64,000 nucleotides of DNA, from assembly GCF_003261175.1 (NCBI RefSeq), contig NZ_QLNP01000042.1, positions 19,202-83,201 of the forward strand, written 5' to 3'. Shown here one piece after another: positions 18,274-25,636 of this stretch (the first letter of the stretch is position 1; each line of letters opens with the position of its first letter). The position numbers were made by a program, and so were the translations under genes. The notes beneath the pieces were generated by a model, which was not told where the DNA came from, did not search any database, and saw only the letters and a list, made by a program, of their open reading frames with translations. This DNA comes from Arthrobacter globiformis. Its GTDB lineage: Bacteria; Actinomycetota; Actinomycetes; Actinomycetales; Micrococcaceae.

Positions 18274-18944
18274 CGGGCGTCCTCGTTGTGGATGATGACC
18301 AGCATCTGCTGAAGGCGCTGCGGATCACGCTGCAGGCGCACGGCTACACCGTGGAGACGGCCGCGGACGGGGAGGCCGCGCTGATTGCTGCGTCCCGCAA
18401 TCCGCCCGGGCTTGTTGTCCTGGATCTTGGATTGCCGGACATGGACGGCGCGGCGGTCCTCCGGGAACTCCGCCGGTGGAGCTCCGCCCCGGTCCTGGTG
18501 CTCTCGGCCCGGCACGGTTCATCGGACAAGGTGGACGCCCTCGACGCCGGCGCTGACGATTACATCACCAAGCCCTTCGGGCTGGAGGAACTCCTGGCCC
18601 GGCTTCGCGCGCTCCTGCGGCGCGCGCCGGAAACCGCCGAACCGTCCACCGTGGACACCGCGGAGTTCAGCGTGGACCTGGGGCGGCGGATGGTCACCCG
18701 GAATGGTGAGCCTGTCCGGCTGACACCCACGGAGTGGAGCATCCTGGAACTCCTGGTGCGGAACCCGGGCAAGCTCATCACCCAGCAGCAGATCCTGGCC
18801 ACCGTTTGGGGACCAGCCTACGAGAAGGAAGCCAACTACCTGCGGGTGTACATGGCCCAGCTCCGGCGCAAGCTGGAGGCGGACACAGGCAACCCGCGCC
18901 ATCTGCTGACCGAGGCCGGCGTCGGATACCGCTTCCGGCCCTGA
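18270..18944 (+). CDS. KdpE-like OmpR-family response regulator
   Basis: A 224-residue response regulator. The receiver has the acidic cluster DDD at 8-10, phospho-acceptor Asp52 (VVLDLGLPDMDG) and a conserved Lys near 102 (DYITKPFG). It is followed by an OmpR winged helix (LTPTEWSILELLVRNPGKLI, YLRVYMAQLRRKLE, LTEAGVGYRFRP). The start GTG overlaps the stop of the kinase gene by 4 bases, so the two form a pair. KdpE-type regulators answer K+ limitation. Without kdpFABC nearby, the divergent permease is the natural candidate target. Confidence 0.92.
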   Translation: MTGVLVVDDDQHLLKALRITLQAHGYTVETAADGEAALIAASRNPPGLVVLDLGLPDMDGAAVLRELRRWSSAPVLVLSARHGSSDKVDALDAGADDYITKPFGLEELLARLRALLRRAPETAEPSTVDTAEFSVDLGRRMVTRNGEPVRLTPTEWSILELLVRNPGKLITQQQILATVWGPAYEKEANYLRVYMAQLRRKLEADTGNPRHLLTEAGVGYRFRP

Positions 18945-18962
18945 CCTGTCCGTATGCACATC

Positions 18963-18980
18963 CCGTGAACTTCCGTGAAC
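18963..18980. promoter_or_regulatory. Direct repeat of CCGTGAAC
   Basis: CCGTGAAC occurs at 18963-18970 and again at 18973-18980, one helical turn apart, in the 126-base gap between the response regulator and the VOC gene. On the other strand this reads as two GTTCACGG units. It could be a binding site for a dimeric regulator. No regulator is assigned. Confidence 0.3.
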
Positions 18981-19070
18981 CCCTATGAAGGGAAGCCGGA
19001 TTCGGGCAACATGTGTAGGGCCGGGCGCCGCACGCCGGGCGCCACACGTACAGCCGAAGGAGAACAGATC

Positions 19071-19502
19071 GTGTCCACCCTGCTCAACCCGTACCTCAGC
19101 TTCCGTGACACCGCCCGCGACGCCATGACCTTCTACCAGTCGGTGTTCGGCGGCGACCTGGCACTCAGCACCTTCGGGGAGTTCCACGCCAGTGAAGATC
19201 CTGCCGAGTCGGACAAGATCATGCACGGGATGCTGACCTCGGAGAAGGGGCTCGTGCTCATGGGGGCCGACACCCCCAACTCCATGGACTATTCGCCGGG
19301 GAATAACATCTCGGTATCGCTCAGCGGGGACGACGAGGCGGAACTTCGCGGCTACTACGACAAACTCTCCGGCGACGGCGGCACCGTCACCGTCCCGATG
19401 GAGAAGGCTCCGTGGGGCGACATCTTCGGCATGTGCACCGACAAGTTCGGCATCGCGTGGCTGGTGAACGTCAGCGGAGCCTCGGCAGCTCCGGCTCCCT
19501 AG
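19071..19502 (+). CDS. VOC/PhnB-like (glyoxalase superfamily) protein
   Basis: A 143-residue protein of the PhnB-like branch of the vicinal oxygen chelate fold. It begins LNPYLSFRDTARDAMTFYQS, with VFGGDL, then SEKGLVLMGADTP and a C-terminal PWGDIFGMCTDKFGIAWLVN, all typical of this branch. Members bind small molecules or metals, and most have no proven reaction. GTG at 19071 was chosen because AAGGAG lies at 19057-19062; an upstream in-frame ATG at 18975 has no such site. Confidence 0.85.
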   Translation: MSTLLNPYLSFRDTARDAMTFYQSVFGGDLALSTFGEFHASEDPAESDKIMHGMLTSEKGLVLMGADTPNSMDYSPGNNISVSLSGDDEAELRGYYDKLSGDGGTVTVPMEKAPWGDIFGMCTDKFGIAWLVNVSGASAAPAP

Positions 19503-19520
19503 CGGGTAACGCCAAGAACG

Positions 19521-19580
19521 GGGCCCACGCCCGCAGGGTTCCCTGGCCGAGCTTGCGAGGTTAGGGCGCGGGTGGGGAGG
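19521..19580. repeat. REP-like palindromic element, single copy
   Basis: This 60-base element has a central stem CCCTGGCC (19541-19548) pairing with GGTTAGGG (19559-19566) through two G-T wobbles. An outer GC-rich arm pair also exists (CCCACGCCCGC before, GCGCGGGTGGGG after). It is homologous to the tandem element near 33 kb. It lies between convergent genes and contains the phosphoketolase stop codon at 19561-19563. Confidence 0.65.
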
Positions 19581-22020
19581 AACCGGGCGGCGACCATACC
19601 CACTCGCGGATTTCGGGCAGATCCTCGAAGTGCTCCCGGATGTATTCGGCATGGGCGTCCAGCTGCTGGTTGCAGTGATCGGCCAGGGCCTCCGCGCCGT
19701 CGAACTGCCGCGGCATCCGGCGCAGGGCCTCCAACGCCAGGTGGTACCGGCTCATCCGGTTGACCACCACCATGTCGAACGGGGTGGTGGTAGTGCCCTG
19801 CTGGCTGTAGCCGCGGACGTGGAACCGGTCAGGGTTTGGCCGCCCGTGCAGGAGCTGGTGGAACGAGCGGGCGTAGCCGTGCCATGCCACGACCACCTCG
19901 CAGGTGTCTGTGAACAGCGAAGTGAACGTCCCGTCGTCGAGCCCGTGCGGGTGCACGTCGCGCGGCGGAAGAACCATGGCGTCCATGACGTTCACCACGC
20001 GAACGGTGGCATCGGGAACGTGGCGCTGCAGCAGCCAGGCCGCCGCGAGTGCCTCCTCGGTGGGGATGTCGCCGGCGCAGGCGAGGACGACGTCCGGTTC
20101 CGTGCTGCTGCCGTCCTCGTTGCCGGCCCACTGCCAGCGGGAGGCTCCGGCCTCGGCATGCGCGCGGGCTTCCGCAAGGGTCAGGTACTGGGGGTGCGAC
20201 TGCTTGTCGACGACGACCAGGTTCACATAGTCCTTGCTGAGCAGGGTGTGCTCGGCCGCCGCCAGCAGAGTGTTGGTGTCCGGCGGCAGGTAGATTCTCG
20301 TCACCTCGCCGGACAGGGACAGAACGGTGTCGATCAGGCCTGGACCCTGGTGGCTGAAGCCGTTGTGGTCGTTGCGCCAGCAGGTGGAGGTCAGCAGGAT
20401 GTTCAGGCTCGGCACCGGCGAGCGCCATTCCAGCTCCCGGGCGTGCTGCAGCCACTTGGCGTGCTGGACGGTCATGGAGGCGCTGACCATGGCGAAGGCC
20501 TCGTAGCTGGCGAAGAACCCGTGCCGTCCGGTCAGCAGGTAGCCTTCCAGCCAGCCCTGGCACAGGTGCTCGGAGAGCACCTCCATGACGCGGCCGTCCG
20601 GCGAGACGTGGCTGTCCCCGCCGTCGCTATCCGTGCCGTTCCCCGGCAGCATCAGGCAACGGTCGGTGGCCTCAAACACGGCGCCCAGCCTGTTGCTGTT
20701 GGTTTCGTCCGGGCAGAACAGCCGGAACCGCGGGTTGTCCTCCGTGCCGGTGTAGAGGTCGCGGAACAGTTCGCCCAGCGGCTTGGTGGTTTCGATGCTG
20801 GTTGAACCGGGCTGGCCGGGGTTGACGGCGTACCGGGCGAGGTCGGGTATCTCCAGCGGGACGGACGGCTGGCCGTTGGCCCACGGCGCCGCCCCCATCC
20901 GGAGCCTGCCTTCCGGCGCCAAAGCGGCCAGTTCGGGGAGGAGCCGGCCTTCGTCGTCGAACAGGGATTCGGGCTGGTAGGAACTCATCCATTGCTCCAG
21001 CAGCGCCAGGTGCTCCGGGTTGTCCCTGACACCGGACAGGGGAACCTGGTGCGCGCGGAACGTGCCTTCCACCGGGGTGCCGTCCACGGACTCCGGTCCG
21101 GTCCAGCCCTTGGGGGTCCGCAGTATGATCGCGGGCCAGCGTGGCGCCGTCGTTCGCTTGCTGCCAGAGCCGTTACTGCCGGAGCCGGAAGCGCCGGAAC
21201 CGGCGCCCCGGGCGGCCTGCTGGATGCCCCGGATGGTGGCATACGCGTTGTCCAGGGCGGCGGCCAGGGCCCGGTGGACCTTCTCGGGCTGGTCGCCGGA
21301 CACTGTCACGGGTTCCCAGCCGTTGGCGCTTAGCAATGCCTCGACGTCCGCGTCGGGGCGGCGTCCCAGGACTGTAGGCCCGGAAATTTTGGCCCCGTTG
21401 AGGTGCAGGATGGGCAGGACCGCGCCGTCCCGCGAGGGGTTGAGGAAGAACGGCGCCGTCCACGAGGCGGCCAGCGGGCCGGTCTCGGCCTCGCCGTCGC
21501 CGACCACGCAGGCGGCGATGAGACCCGGGTTGTCCAGCACCGCGCCGGTGGCGTGCATCAGCGAGTAGCCCAGCTCGCCGCCCTCGTGGATGGACCCCGG
21601 GGTGGCCGGACCCACGTGGCTGCCCACACCGCCCGGCGTCGAAAACTGCCGTGCCAGCCGGCGCAGCCCGGCGGCGTCGCGGCTGACTTGAGGGTAGATC
21701 TCGGAGTACGTGCCCTCGAGGTAGACGTTCGCCACCACCGACGGTCCGCCGTGGCCCGGGCCTGCGATGAACAGGACCTCGGCCGACGTTTTCCTGATCA
21801 GCCGGTTCAGGTGGGCGTAGATCAGCGACAGCCCTGGGCCGGTGCCCCAGTGCCCCAGCAGCCTCGGCTTAATGTGTTCCGGCCGCAGCGGCTCCCGAAG
21901 CAGTGCATTGTCCTGGAGGTAGATCTGGGCCACTGTCAGGTAGTTCGCCGCGTTCCAGTAGCGGTGGAGGAGGTCCAGTTCGTCGTCCGAAATTTCCCCG
22001 TTTGCCCCGGCCATGCCCAT
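19561..22020 (-). CDS. xfp: Phosphoketolase (xylulose-5-P/fructose-6-P phosphoketolase)
   Basis: An 819-residue thiamine-diphosphate enzyme that splits xylulose 5-phosphate (and often fructose 6-phosphate) into acetyl phosphate and an aldose phosphate. Supporting patterns are YWNAANYLTVAQIYL and LLGHWGTGPGLSLIYAHLNR near the N-terminus, the TPP motif GDGEAETGPLAASW and NGFSHQGPGLID. Length is normal for the family. A Gly/Ser-rich stretch around QAARGAGSGASGSGS is an unusual linker. I chose the ATG at 22020, preceded by GGAAGG with a 6-base gap; an in-frame GTG at 22062 has no such site. The stop codon is inside the REP-like element. Confidence 0.93.
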   Translation of the reverse strand: MGMAGANGEISDDELDLLHRYWNAANYLTVAQIYLQDNALLREPLRPEHIKPRLLGHWGTGPGLSLIYAHLNRLIRKTSAEVLFIAGPGHGGPSVVANVYLEGTYSEIYPQVSRDAAGLRRLARQFSTPGGVGSHVGPATPGSIHEGGELGYSLMHATGAVLDNPGLIAACVVGDGEAETGPLAASWTAPFFLNPSRDGAVLPILHLNGAKISGPTVLGRRPDADVEALLSANGWEPVTVSGDQPEKVHRALAAALDNAYATIRGIQQAARGAGSGASGSGSNGSGSKRTTAPRWPAIILRTPKGWTGPESVDGTPVEGTFRAHQVPLSGVRDNPEHLALLEQWMSSYQPESLFDDEGRLLPELAALAPEGRLRMGAAPWANGQPSVPLEIPDLARYAVNPGQPGSTSIETTKPLGELFRDLYTGTEDNPRFRLFCPDETNSNRLGAVFEATDRCLMLPGNGTDSDGGDSHVSPDGRVMEVLSEHLCQGWLEGYLLTGRHGFFASYEAFAMVSASMTVQHAKWLQHARELEWRSPVPSLNILLTSTCWRNDHNGFSHQGPGLIDTVLSLSGEVTRIYLPPDTNTLLAAAEHTLLSKDYVNLVVVDKQSHPQYLTLAEARAHAEAGASRWQWAGNEDGSSTEPDVVLACAGDIPTEEALAAAWLLQRHVPDATVRVVNVMDAMVLPPRDVHPHGLDDGTFTSLFTDTCEVVVAWHGYARSFHQLLHGRPNPDRFHVRGYSQQGTTTTPFDMVVVNRMSRYHLALEALRRMPRQFDGAEALADHCNQQLDAHAEYIREHFEDLPEIREWVWSPPGSSPPAP

Positions 22021-22197
22021 GGATTGCCTTCCGTCGGATCCCGCTCCAGCGCTGACGGGCACAGTCTACCCCGGCATTTTAGCCGCCCTCAGATCCACTC
22101 CGGGGCCGCCGGTCCGGCAGTTGGGGCCTCATGTTTTCCGGAGGCCTTGCCCGGCCTGGCGCGGGTTCCGTAGCGTTGCAGGCGTGGAAGGAATGCC

Positions 22198-22782
22198 GTG
22201 GGAATCGTCGCGTCGAATGGGGACGCCGCGCTAACGGGGGACACCGCGCTAAAGGGAGACACCGGGAACAGGGTGACGACCCTCTACCTCGATGTCGACG
22301 GCGTGGTGTGCCCGTTCGGCCCGACGGGCACCACGCCCTGGGGCTCCGCCTGGCGTTACACCTTGGCCGGGATGCTGGAAGTTGCCTATGCGGAGGAGCT
22401 GGTGGCGGCCCTGAACCGGCTGTCTCTGCAGCGCGGACTCCGCTGCGTCTGGCTCACCAGCTGGGAGGAACTGGCGCCCGCCGTACTCTGCCCGGTCACC
22501 GGCCTGGAGGGAAGCTCGTGGCCTGTTCTTACCGCGGACGGGGCGGGAAGCGGCGCGGAATGGTGGAAGCTGGAAGCCATTCAGGCGGACGTGGGCAGGA
22601 ACACGCCCGAGCGGATCATCTGGGTGGACGACCAGCTCGCATTTGAAGGCCGCGCGCAGGCGTGGGCACGTATCCTTGGCCGCCGTGCCTTGCTGGTTTC
22701 ACCAGACCCCCGGTCCGGGCTGTCGCCGCGTCAGCTGGATGCCATCCGCGCCTTCTCCCGGCCCCCGGACCGGCAGGTGTGA
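22198..22782 (+). CDS. HAD-like domain protein
   Basis: A 194-residue protein with the HAD motif YLDVDGVVCP (DxDG) and a second acidic motif IIWVDDQ. WLTSWEELA in the middle resembles the HAD-like domain also found in RNA-repair-associated proteins. It is probably a small phosphatase or phosphotransferase of unknown substrate. The first ~25 residues are an imperfect three-unit repeat (GDAALT-GDTALK-GDTGNR) from an 18-bp DNA repeat. A downstream start at GTG 22274 would omit it. GTG 22198 follows GGAAGG. Confidence 0.75.
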   Translation: MGIVASNGDAALTGDTALKGDTGNRVTTLYLDVDGVVCPFGPTGTTPWGSAWRYTLAGMLEVAYAEELVAALNRLSLQRGLRCVWLTSWEELAPAVLCPVTGLEGSSWPVLTADGAGSGAEWWKLEAIQADVGRNTPERIIWVDDQLAFEGRAQAWARILGRRALLVSPDPRSGLSPRQLDAIRAFSRPPDRQV

Positions 22783-22886
22783 CTGAGGATGGACCGTGCA
22801 GGTTTGACCTCGTCTGCAGGACGCGTACCATCGATAAGGTTTCAAGCCCGCTCTGCAGCTCCGCTACCCCCACCCCCAGACGTTTT

Positions 22887-22904
22887 CTTAAACAGAGGGT
22901 GAAC
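22887..22904 (-). promoter_or_regulatory. Possible PHO box upstream of the phosphate transporter
   Basis: On the minus strand the bases read GTTCACC, four bases, then GTTTAAG, giving two half-sites 11 bases apart. This resembles the 11-base direct repeats (GTTCACC consensus) bound by PhoP in Streptomyces. It lies about 67 bases upstream of the PiT start. The second unit is degenerate. Confidence 0.3.
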
Positions 22905-22970
22905 TATGCTGTGCAGTGCAGGCAGGGGAAGTGGAACTGCTGTACGTAGACTCTGCAGATTGGGCAACAG

Positions 22971-24200
22971 GTGGACATCACCTTCATGGTGGCGCTGGTC
23001 ATTGCGCTGGCGTTATTTTTCGACTTTACGAACGGTTTCCATGACACCGCGAACGCGATGGCCACGCCCATCGCCACCGGTGCCATCAAGCCGAAGACTG
23101 CGGTTGCCCTCGCGGCGGCCCTCAACCTCGTCGGGGCCTTCCTGTCCACGGAGGTCGCGAAAACGGTCTCGGGCGGCATCATCCGCGAGGGATCCGGCGG
23201 GGTCCAAATCACCCCGGATATTATTTTCGCCGGCCTCATGGGCGCCGTTCTGTGGAACATGATCACCTGGCTCAAGGGACTGCCGTCCAGTTCATCCCAT
23301 GCACTCTTCGGGGGCCTCATCGGTGCCGCGATCATCGGCATCGGATTCCACGCCGTCAACCTTGAGACGCTGCTGCAGAAGGTCATTCTGCCCGCCATCT
23401 TCGCCCCGGTGATCGCCGGGCTTGTGGCCTACATCTGCACCCGCATCGCCTATGCGCTCACGGCCCGCCATGATCCGGAGACGGGCAGCAAGCTCACCCA
23501 GAAGCGCGGCGGTTTCCGGACCGGCCAGATCTTCACCTCCAGCCTGGTGGCCCTGGCGCACGGCACCAACGACGCCCAGAAGACCATGGGCATCATCACC
23601 CTGGTGCTCATCTCGGCAGGAACGCAGCAGCCTGGCTCCGGCCCGCAGCTGTGGGTGATCACGGCGTGCGCACTCGCCATCGCTATCGGAACCTACGCCG
23701 GCGGCTGGCGCATCATCAGGACGATGGGCGCCGGACTCACCGAGGTAAAGCCGGCCCAGGGCTTCGCGGCCGAGTCGAGCACAGCTTCCGCCATCCTGGC
23801 CTCCTCGCACCTGGGGTTTGCACTGTCCACCACCCAGGTGGCCTCCGGTTCAGTGATCGGTTCCGGCATGGGCCGCAGGGGCACCACGGTGCGCTGGCGC
23901 ATGGTGGGGCGCATCGCCCTCGGCTGGCTCTTCACGCTGCCCGCCGCGGGCATTGTCGGTGCTTTGACCGCGCTGCTGGTCAAGACCGGGGTTGTCGGCG
24001 TGGTGATTGCGGCAGTGGCCGGCATCGGCGCCGTGCTGTACATGTTCCTGGTGTCCCGCAAATCCCAGGTGGGCCACCACAACGCCGTCGAGGTCGAAGA
24101 GGCCGGGCAGGCAATCCGCTTCGCGAAGAAGAAGGCCCTTGCCAGGGCACGCGCCGCCGAGCGCGCCAAGAACAAAAACCTGAAGGGCCCGCAGCTATGA
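22971..24200 (+). CDS. pit: PiT-family inorganic phosphate transporter
   Basis: A 409-residue membrane protein with the duplicated PiT signature: FFDFTNGFHDTANAMATPIA near residue 15 and ALAHGTNDAQKTMGIITLVL in the second half. PiT proteins import metal-phosphate complexes by H+ symport. About ten hydrophobic segments are followed by a basic C-terminal tail (KKKALARARAAERAKNKN). GTG at 22971 gives the usual short N-terminus MDITFMVAL, but no clear ribosome binding site is visible. The stop overlaps the start of the next small gene. Confidence 0.92.
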   Translation: MDITFMVALVIALALFFDFTNGFHDTANAMATPIATGAIKPKTAVALAAALNLVGAFLSTEVAKTVSGGIIREGSGGVQITPDIIFAGLMGAVLWNMITWLKGLPSSSSHALFGGLIGAAIIGIGFHAVNLETLLQKVILPAIFAPVIAGLVAYICTRIAYALTARHDPETGSKLTQKRGGFRTGQIFTSSLVALAHGTNDAQKTMGIITLVLISAGTQQPGSGPQLWVITACALAIAIGTYAGGWRIIRTMGAGLTEVKPAQGFAAESSTASAILASSHLGFALSTTQVASGSVIGSGMGRRGTTVRWRMVGRIALGWLFTLPAAGIVGALTALLVKTGVVGVVIAAVAGIGAVLYMFLVSRKSQVGHHNAVEVEEAGQAIRFAKKKALARARAAERAKNKNLKGPQL

Positions 24201-24418
24201 AGTGGTTGGAACTCCTCACCGTAGCCGGCGCCACACTGGTCGCTGCCGTGACTGTGGTGGTCCTCTATTCCCTCGGCGTCCGGCTGACCGCCATCGCCGG
24301 TGACCGCCAGGTGGCCGCGCCGGCGTGGGTCAAATACCTCTCCTACGCCTGCTTTGGACTCTGCGGCCTCGCCGTGATGTTCGGGCTGTACCTGATCATT
24401 CCGTACTTCAGCGGCTAA
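24197..24418 (+). CDS. Two-helix membrane peptide coupled to PiT transporter
   Basis: A 73-residue protein, mostly two hydrophobic helices (about 8-32 LTVAGATLVAAVTVVVLYSL, and about 45-70 VKYLSYACFGLCGLAVMFGL) joined by a short polar loop. Its ATG overlaps the PiT stop codon (ATGA), so it is translationally coupled. I do not recognise a named family. It may be an accessory or regulatory subunit of the transporter. Confidence 0.8.
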   Translation: MKWLELLTVAGATLVAAVTVVVLYSLGVRLTAIAGDRQVAAPAWVKYLSYACFGLCGLAVMFGLYLIIPYFSG

Positions 24419-24460
24419 GCGGGGGGGTCCGCCGCTCTGGGAACGCGGAACCGGAGTGGC

Positions 24461-24466
24461 TAGGCT
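24461..24466 (+). promoter_or_regulatory. Leaderless -10 box (TAGGCT) of the reductase gene
   Basis: TAGGCT ends 6 bases before the ATG at 24473. There is no ribosome binding site between them, so the transcript probably begins at or next to the start codon. Confidence 0.7.
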
Positions 24467-24472
24467 GGGTCC

Positions 24473-25039
24473 ATGCCCAGTGTCCAGTACTACGTTGCTT
24501 CCTCCCTCGACGGCTTCATCGCCACGGCAGACGACGACCTTGCCTGGCTGCTGCAGTTCGACGGCTTCGAAGGCGGCAAGGAAAGCTACGACGCCTTCAT
24601 GTCCGGCGTCGGATGCATCGTCATGGGCGGGACCACCTACGAGTGGCTGATGGAGCACGAACCCGGCAACTGGCCCTACCCCGGCACACCCTGCTGGATC
24701 TTCACCCATCACGAGTTCACCGCCCCGCCGGGTGCTGACATCACCTTCGTCCGCGGCGAGGTGAACGAATTCATTGACGACCTCCGGCGTGACGCTGCCG
24801 GCCAAAACATCTGGGTGGTGGGCGGCGGCGAGCTCGCCGCCCAGTTTGCCGGCGCCGGCCTCCTGGACGAACTGATCGTTTCGGTCATTCCCGTGGTCCT
24901 CGGCGCGGGAAAACGGCTGCTTCCCCTCGTCCAGGGCCCGACGGCGCCACTCGAGTTTCAGGAGGCGCGTCCCCAGGGGCGGGGGATCGTGGAGCTCCGG
25001 TACCGCTGGCCTGAGCGCCAGGGTTCTCCTGAGCGCTAG
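24473..25039 (+). CDS. RibD C-terminal/dihydrofolate reductase-like protein
   Basis: A 188-residue protein of the bacterial RibD C-terminal/DHFR-like family. It starts VQYYVASSLDGFIATADDDL, contains IVMGGTTYEWL, and has the nucleotide-binding NIWVVGGGELAAQFAGAGLLD followed by LIVSVIPVVLGAGKRLL. It is likely an NADPH-dependent reductase of unknown substrate, and not the primary folate enzyme. It is leaderless. It ends 11 bases from the convergent thioesterase, and no terminator is visible between them. Confidence 0.85.
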   Translation: MPSVQYYVASSLDGFIATADDDLAWLLQFDGFEGGKESYDAFMSGVGCIVMGGTTYEWLMEHEPGNWPYPGTPCWIFTHHEFTAPPGADITFVRGEVNEFIDDLRRDAAGQNIWVVGGGELAAQFAGAGLLDELIVSVIPVVLGAGKRLLPLVQGPTAPLEFQEARPQGRGIVELRYRWPERQGSPER

Positions 25040-25050
25040 GGTTTTCGGCT

Positions 25051-25617
25051 TTACCGGATGAGGTTGGTGATGCGCGCCGTCGACAGCCGGCGCCCCTGTT
25101 CGTCGGTCATCACGATTTCGTGAGTGGTCAGCGTCCGGCCCAGGTGGATGGCCGTGCACGTTCCGGTTACCGTGCCCGCGGAGACCGCGCGGTGGTGCGT
25201 GGCTCCAACCTCGATGCCCAGCGCCTGGCGGCCGGGACCGGCGTGCATCCCGGCGGCAAACGATCCCAGGGTCTCGGCCAGCACCACGTGCGCACCGCCG
25301 TGCAGGATCCCGGCCACCTGTGTGTTCCCCTCCACCGGCATTGTGGCAACGCACCGTTCAGGGCTCATCTCCAGGAACCGGATCCCCATTTTCACCACGA
25401 GGGCGCCGATGCCGTACTCGGCGAGCCAGTCGTGCAGGTGCTCGGGGACACCGGCCTCTAACAGCTCTTCCCTAAAGTCCGCTTCGGCTGCGGCTTCCAC
25501 CTCGGCGGGCGCCCCAACCGCCGCAGGCGTTTCGACGGCGGAGCGCGCATCTCCGGCTGCGCTGGCCTCTGCGGGACTGGCCTCACCGGCAGGGCCCGGC
25601 GTGAAATTGTCCATCAT
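25051..25617 (-). CDS. PaaI-family acyl-CoA thioesterase
   Basis: A 188-residue hotdog-fold protein. An Ala/Glu-rich N-terminal ~45 residues precedes a domain typical of PaaI/YdiI thioesterases: FLEMSPERCVATMPVEGNTQ, then GILHGGAHVVLAETLGSFAA (HGG motif) and ALGIEVGATHHRAVSAGTVT. It hydrolyses acyl-CoA thioesters, possibly in menaquinone or aromatic-acid metabolism. ATG-ATG at 25617/25614 is the likely start. An open frame continues to 25674 over the polA promoter on the other strand. It is divergent from polA. Confidence 0.87.
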   Translation of the reverse strand: MMDNFTPGPAGEASPAEASAAGDARSAVETPAAVGAPAEVEAAAEADFREELLEAGVPEHLHDWLAEYGIGALVVKMGIRFLEMSPERCVATMPVEGNTQVAGILHGGAHVVLAETLGSFAAGMHAGPGRQALGIEVGATHHRAVSAGTVTGTCTAIHLGRTLTTHEIVMTDEQGRRLSTARITNLIR

Positions 25618-25623
25618 GGCAAC

Positions 25624-25629
25624 TAGGCT
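25624..25629 (+). promoter_or_regulatory. Leaderless -10 box (TAGGCT) of polA
   Basis: TAGGCT lies 7 bases before the GTG at 25637. It also lies inside the divergent gap to the thioesterase gene. It supports the GTG start over an in-frame ATG at 25616. Confidence 0.65.
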
Positions 25630-25636
25630 GGCACCT

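Noticed and set aside
19561-22062. Phosphoketolase start at GTG 22062
   Set aside because: The ATG at 22020 has a well-spaced GGAAGG and gives the usual N-terminus.
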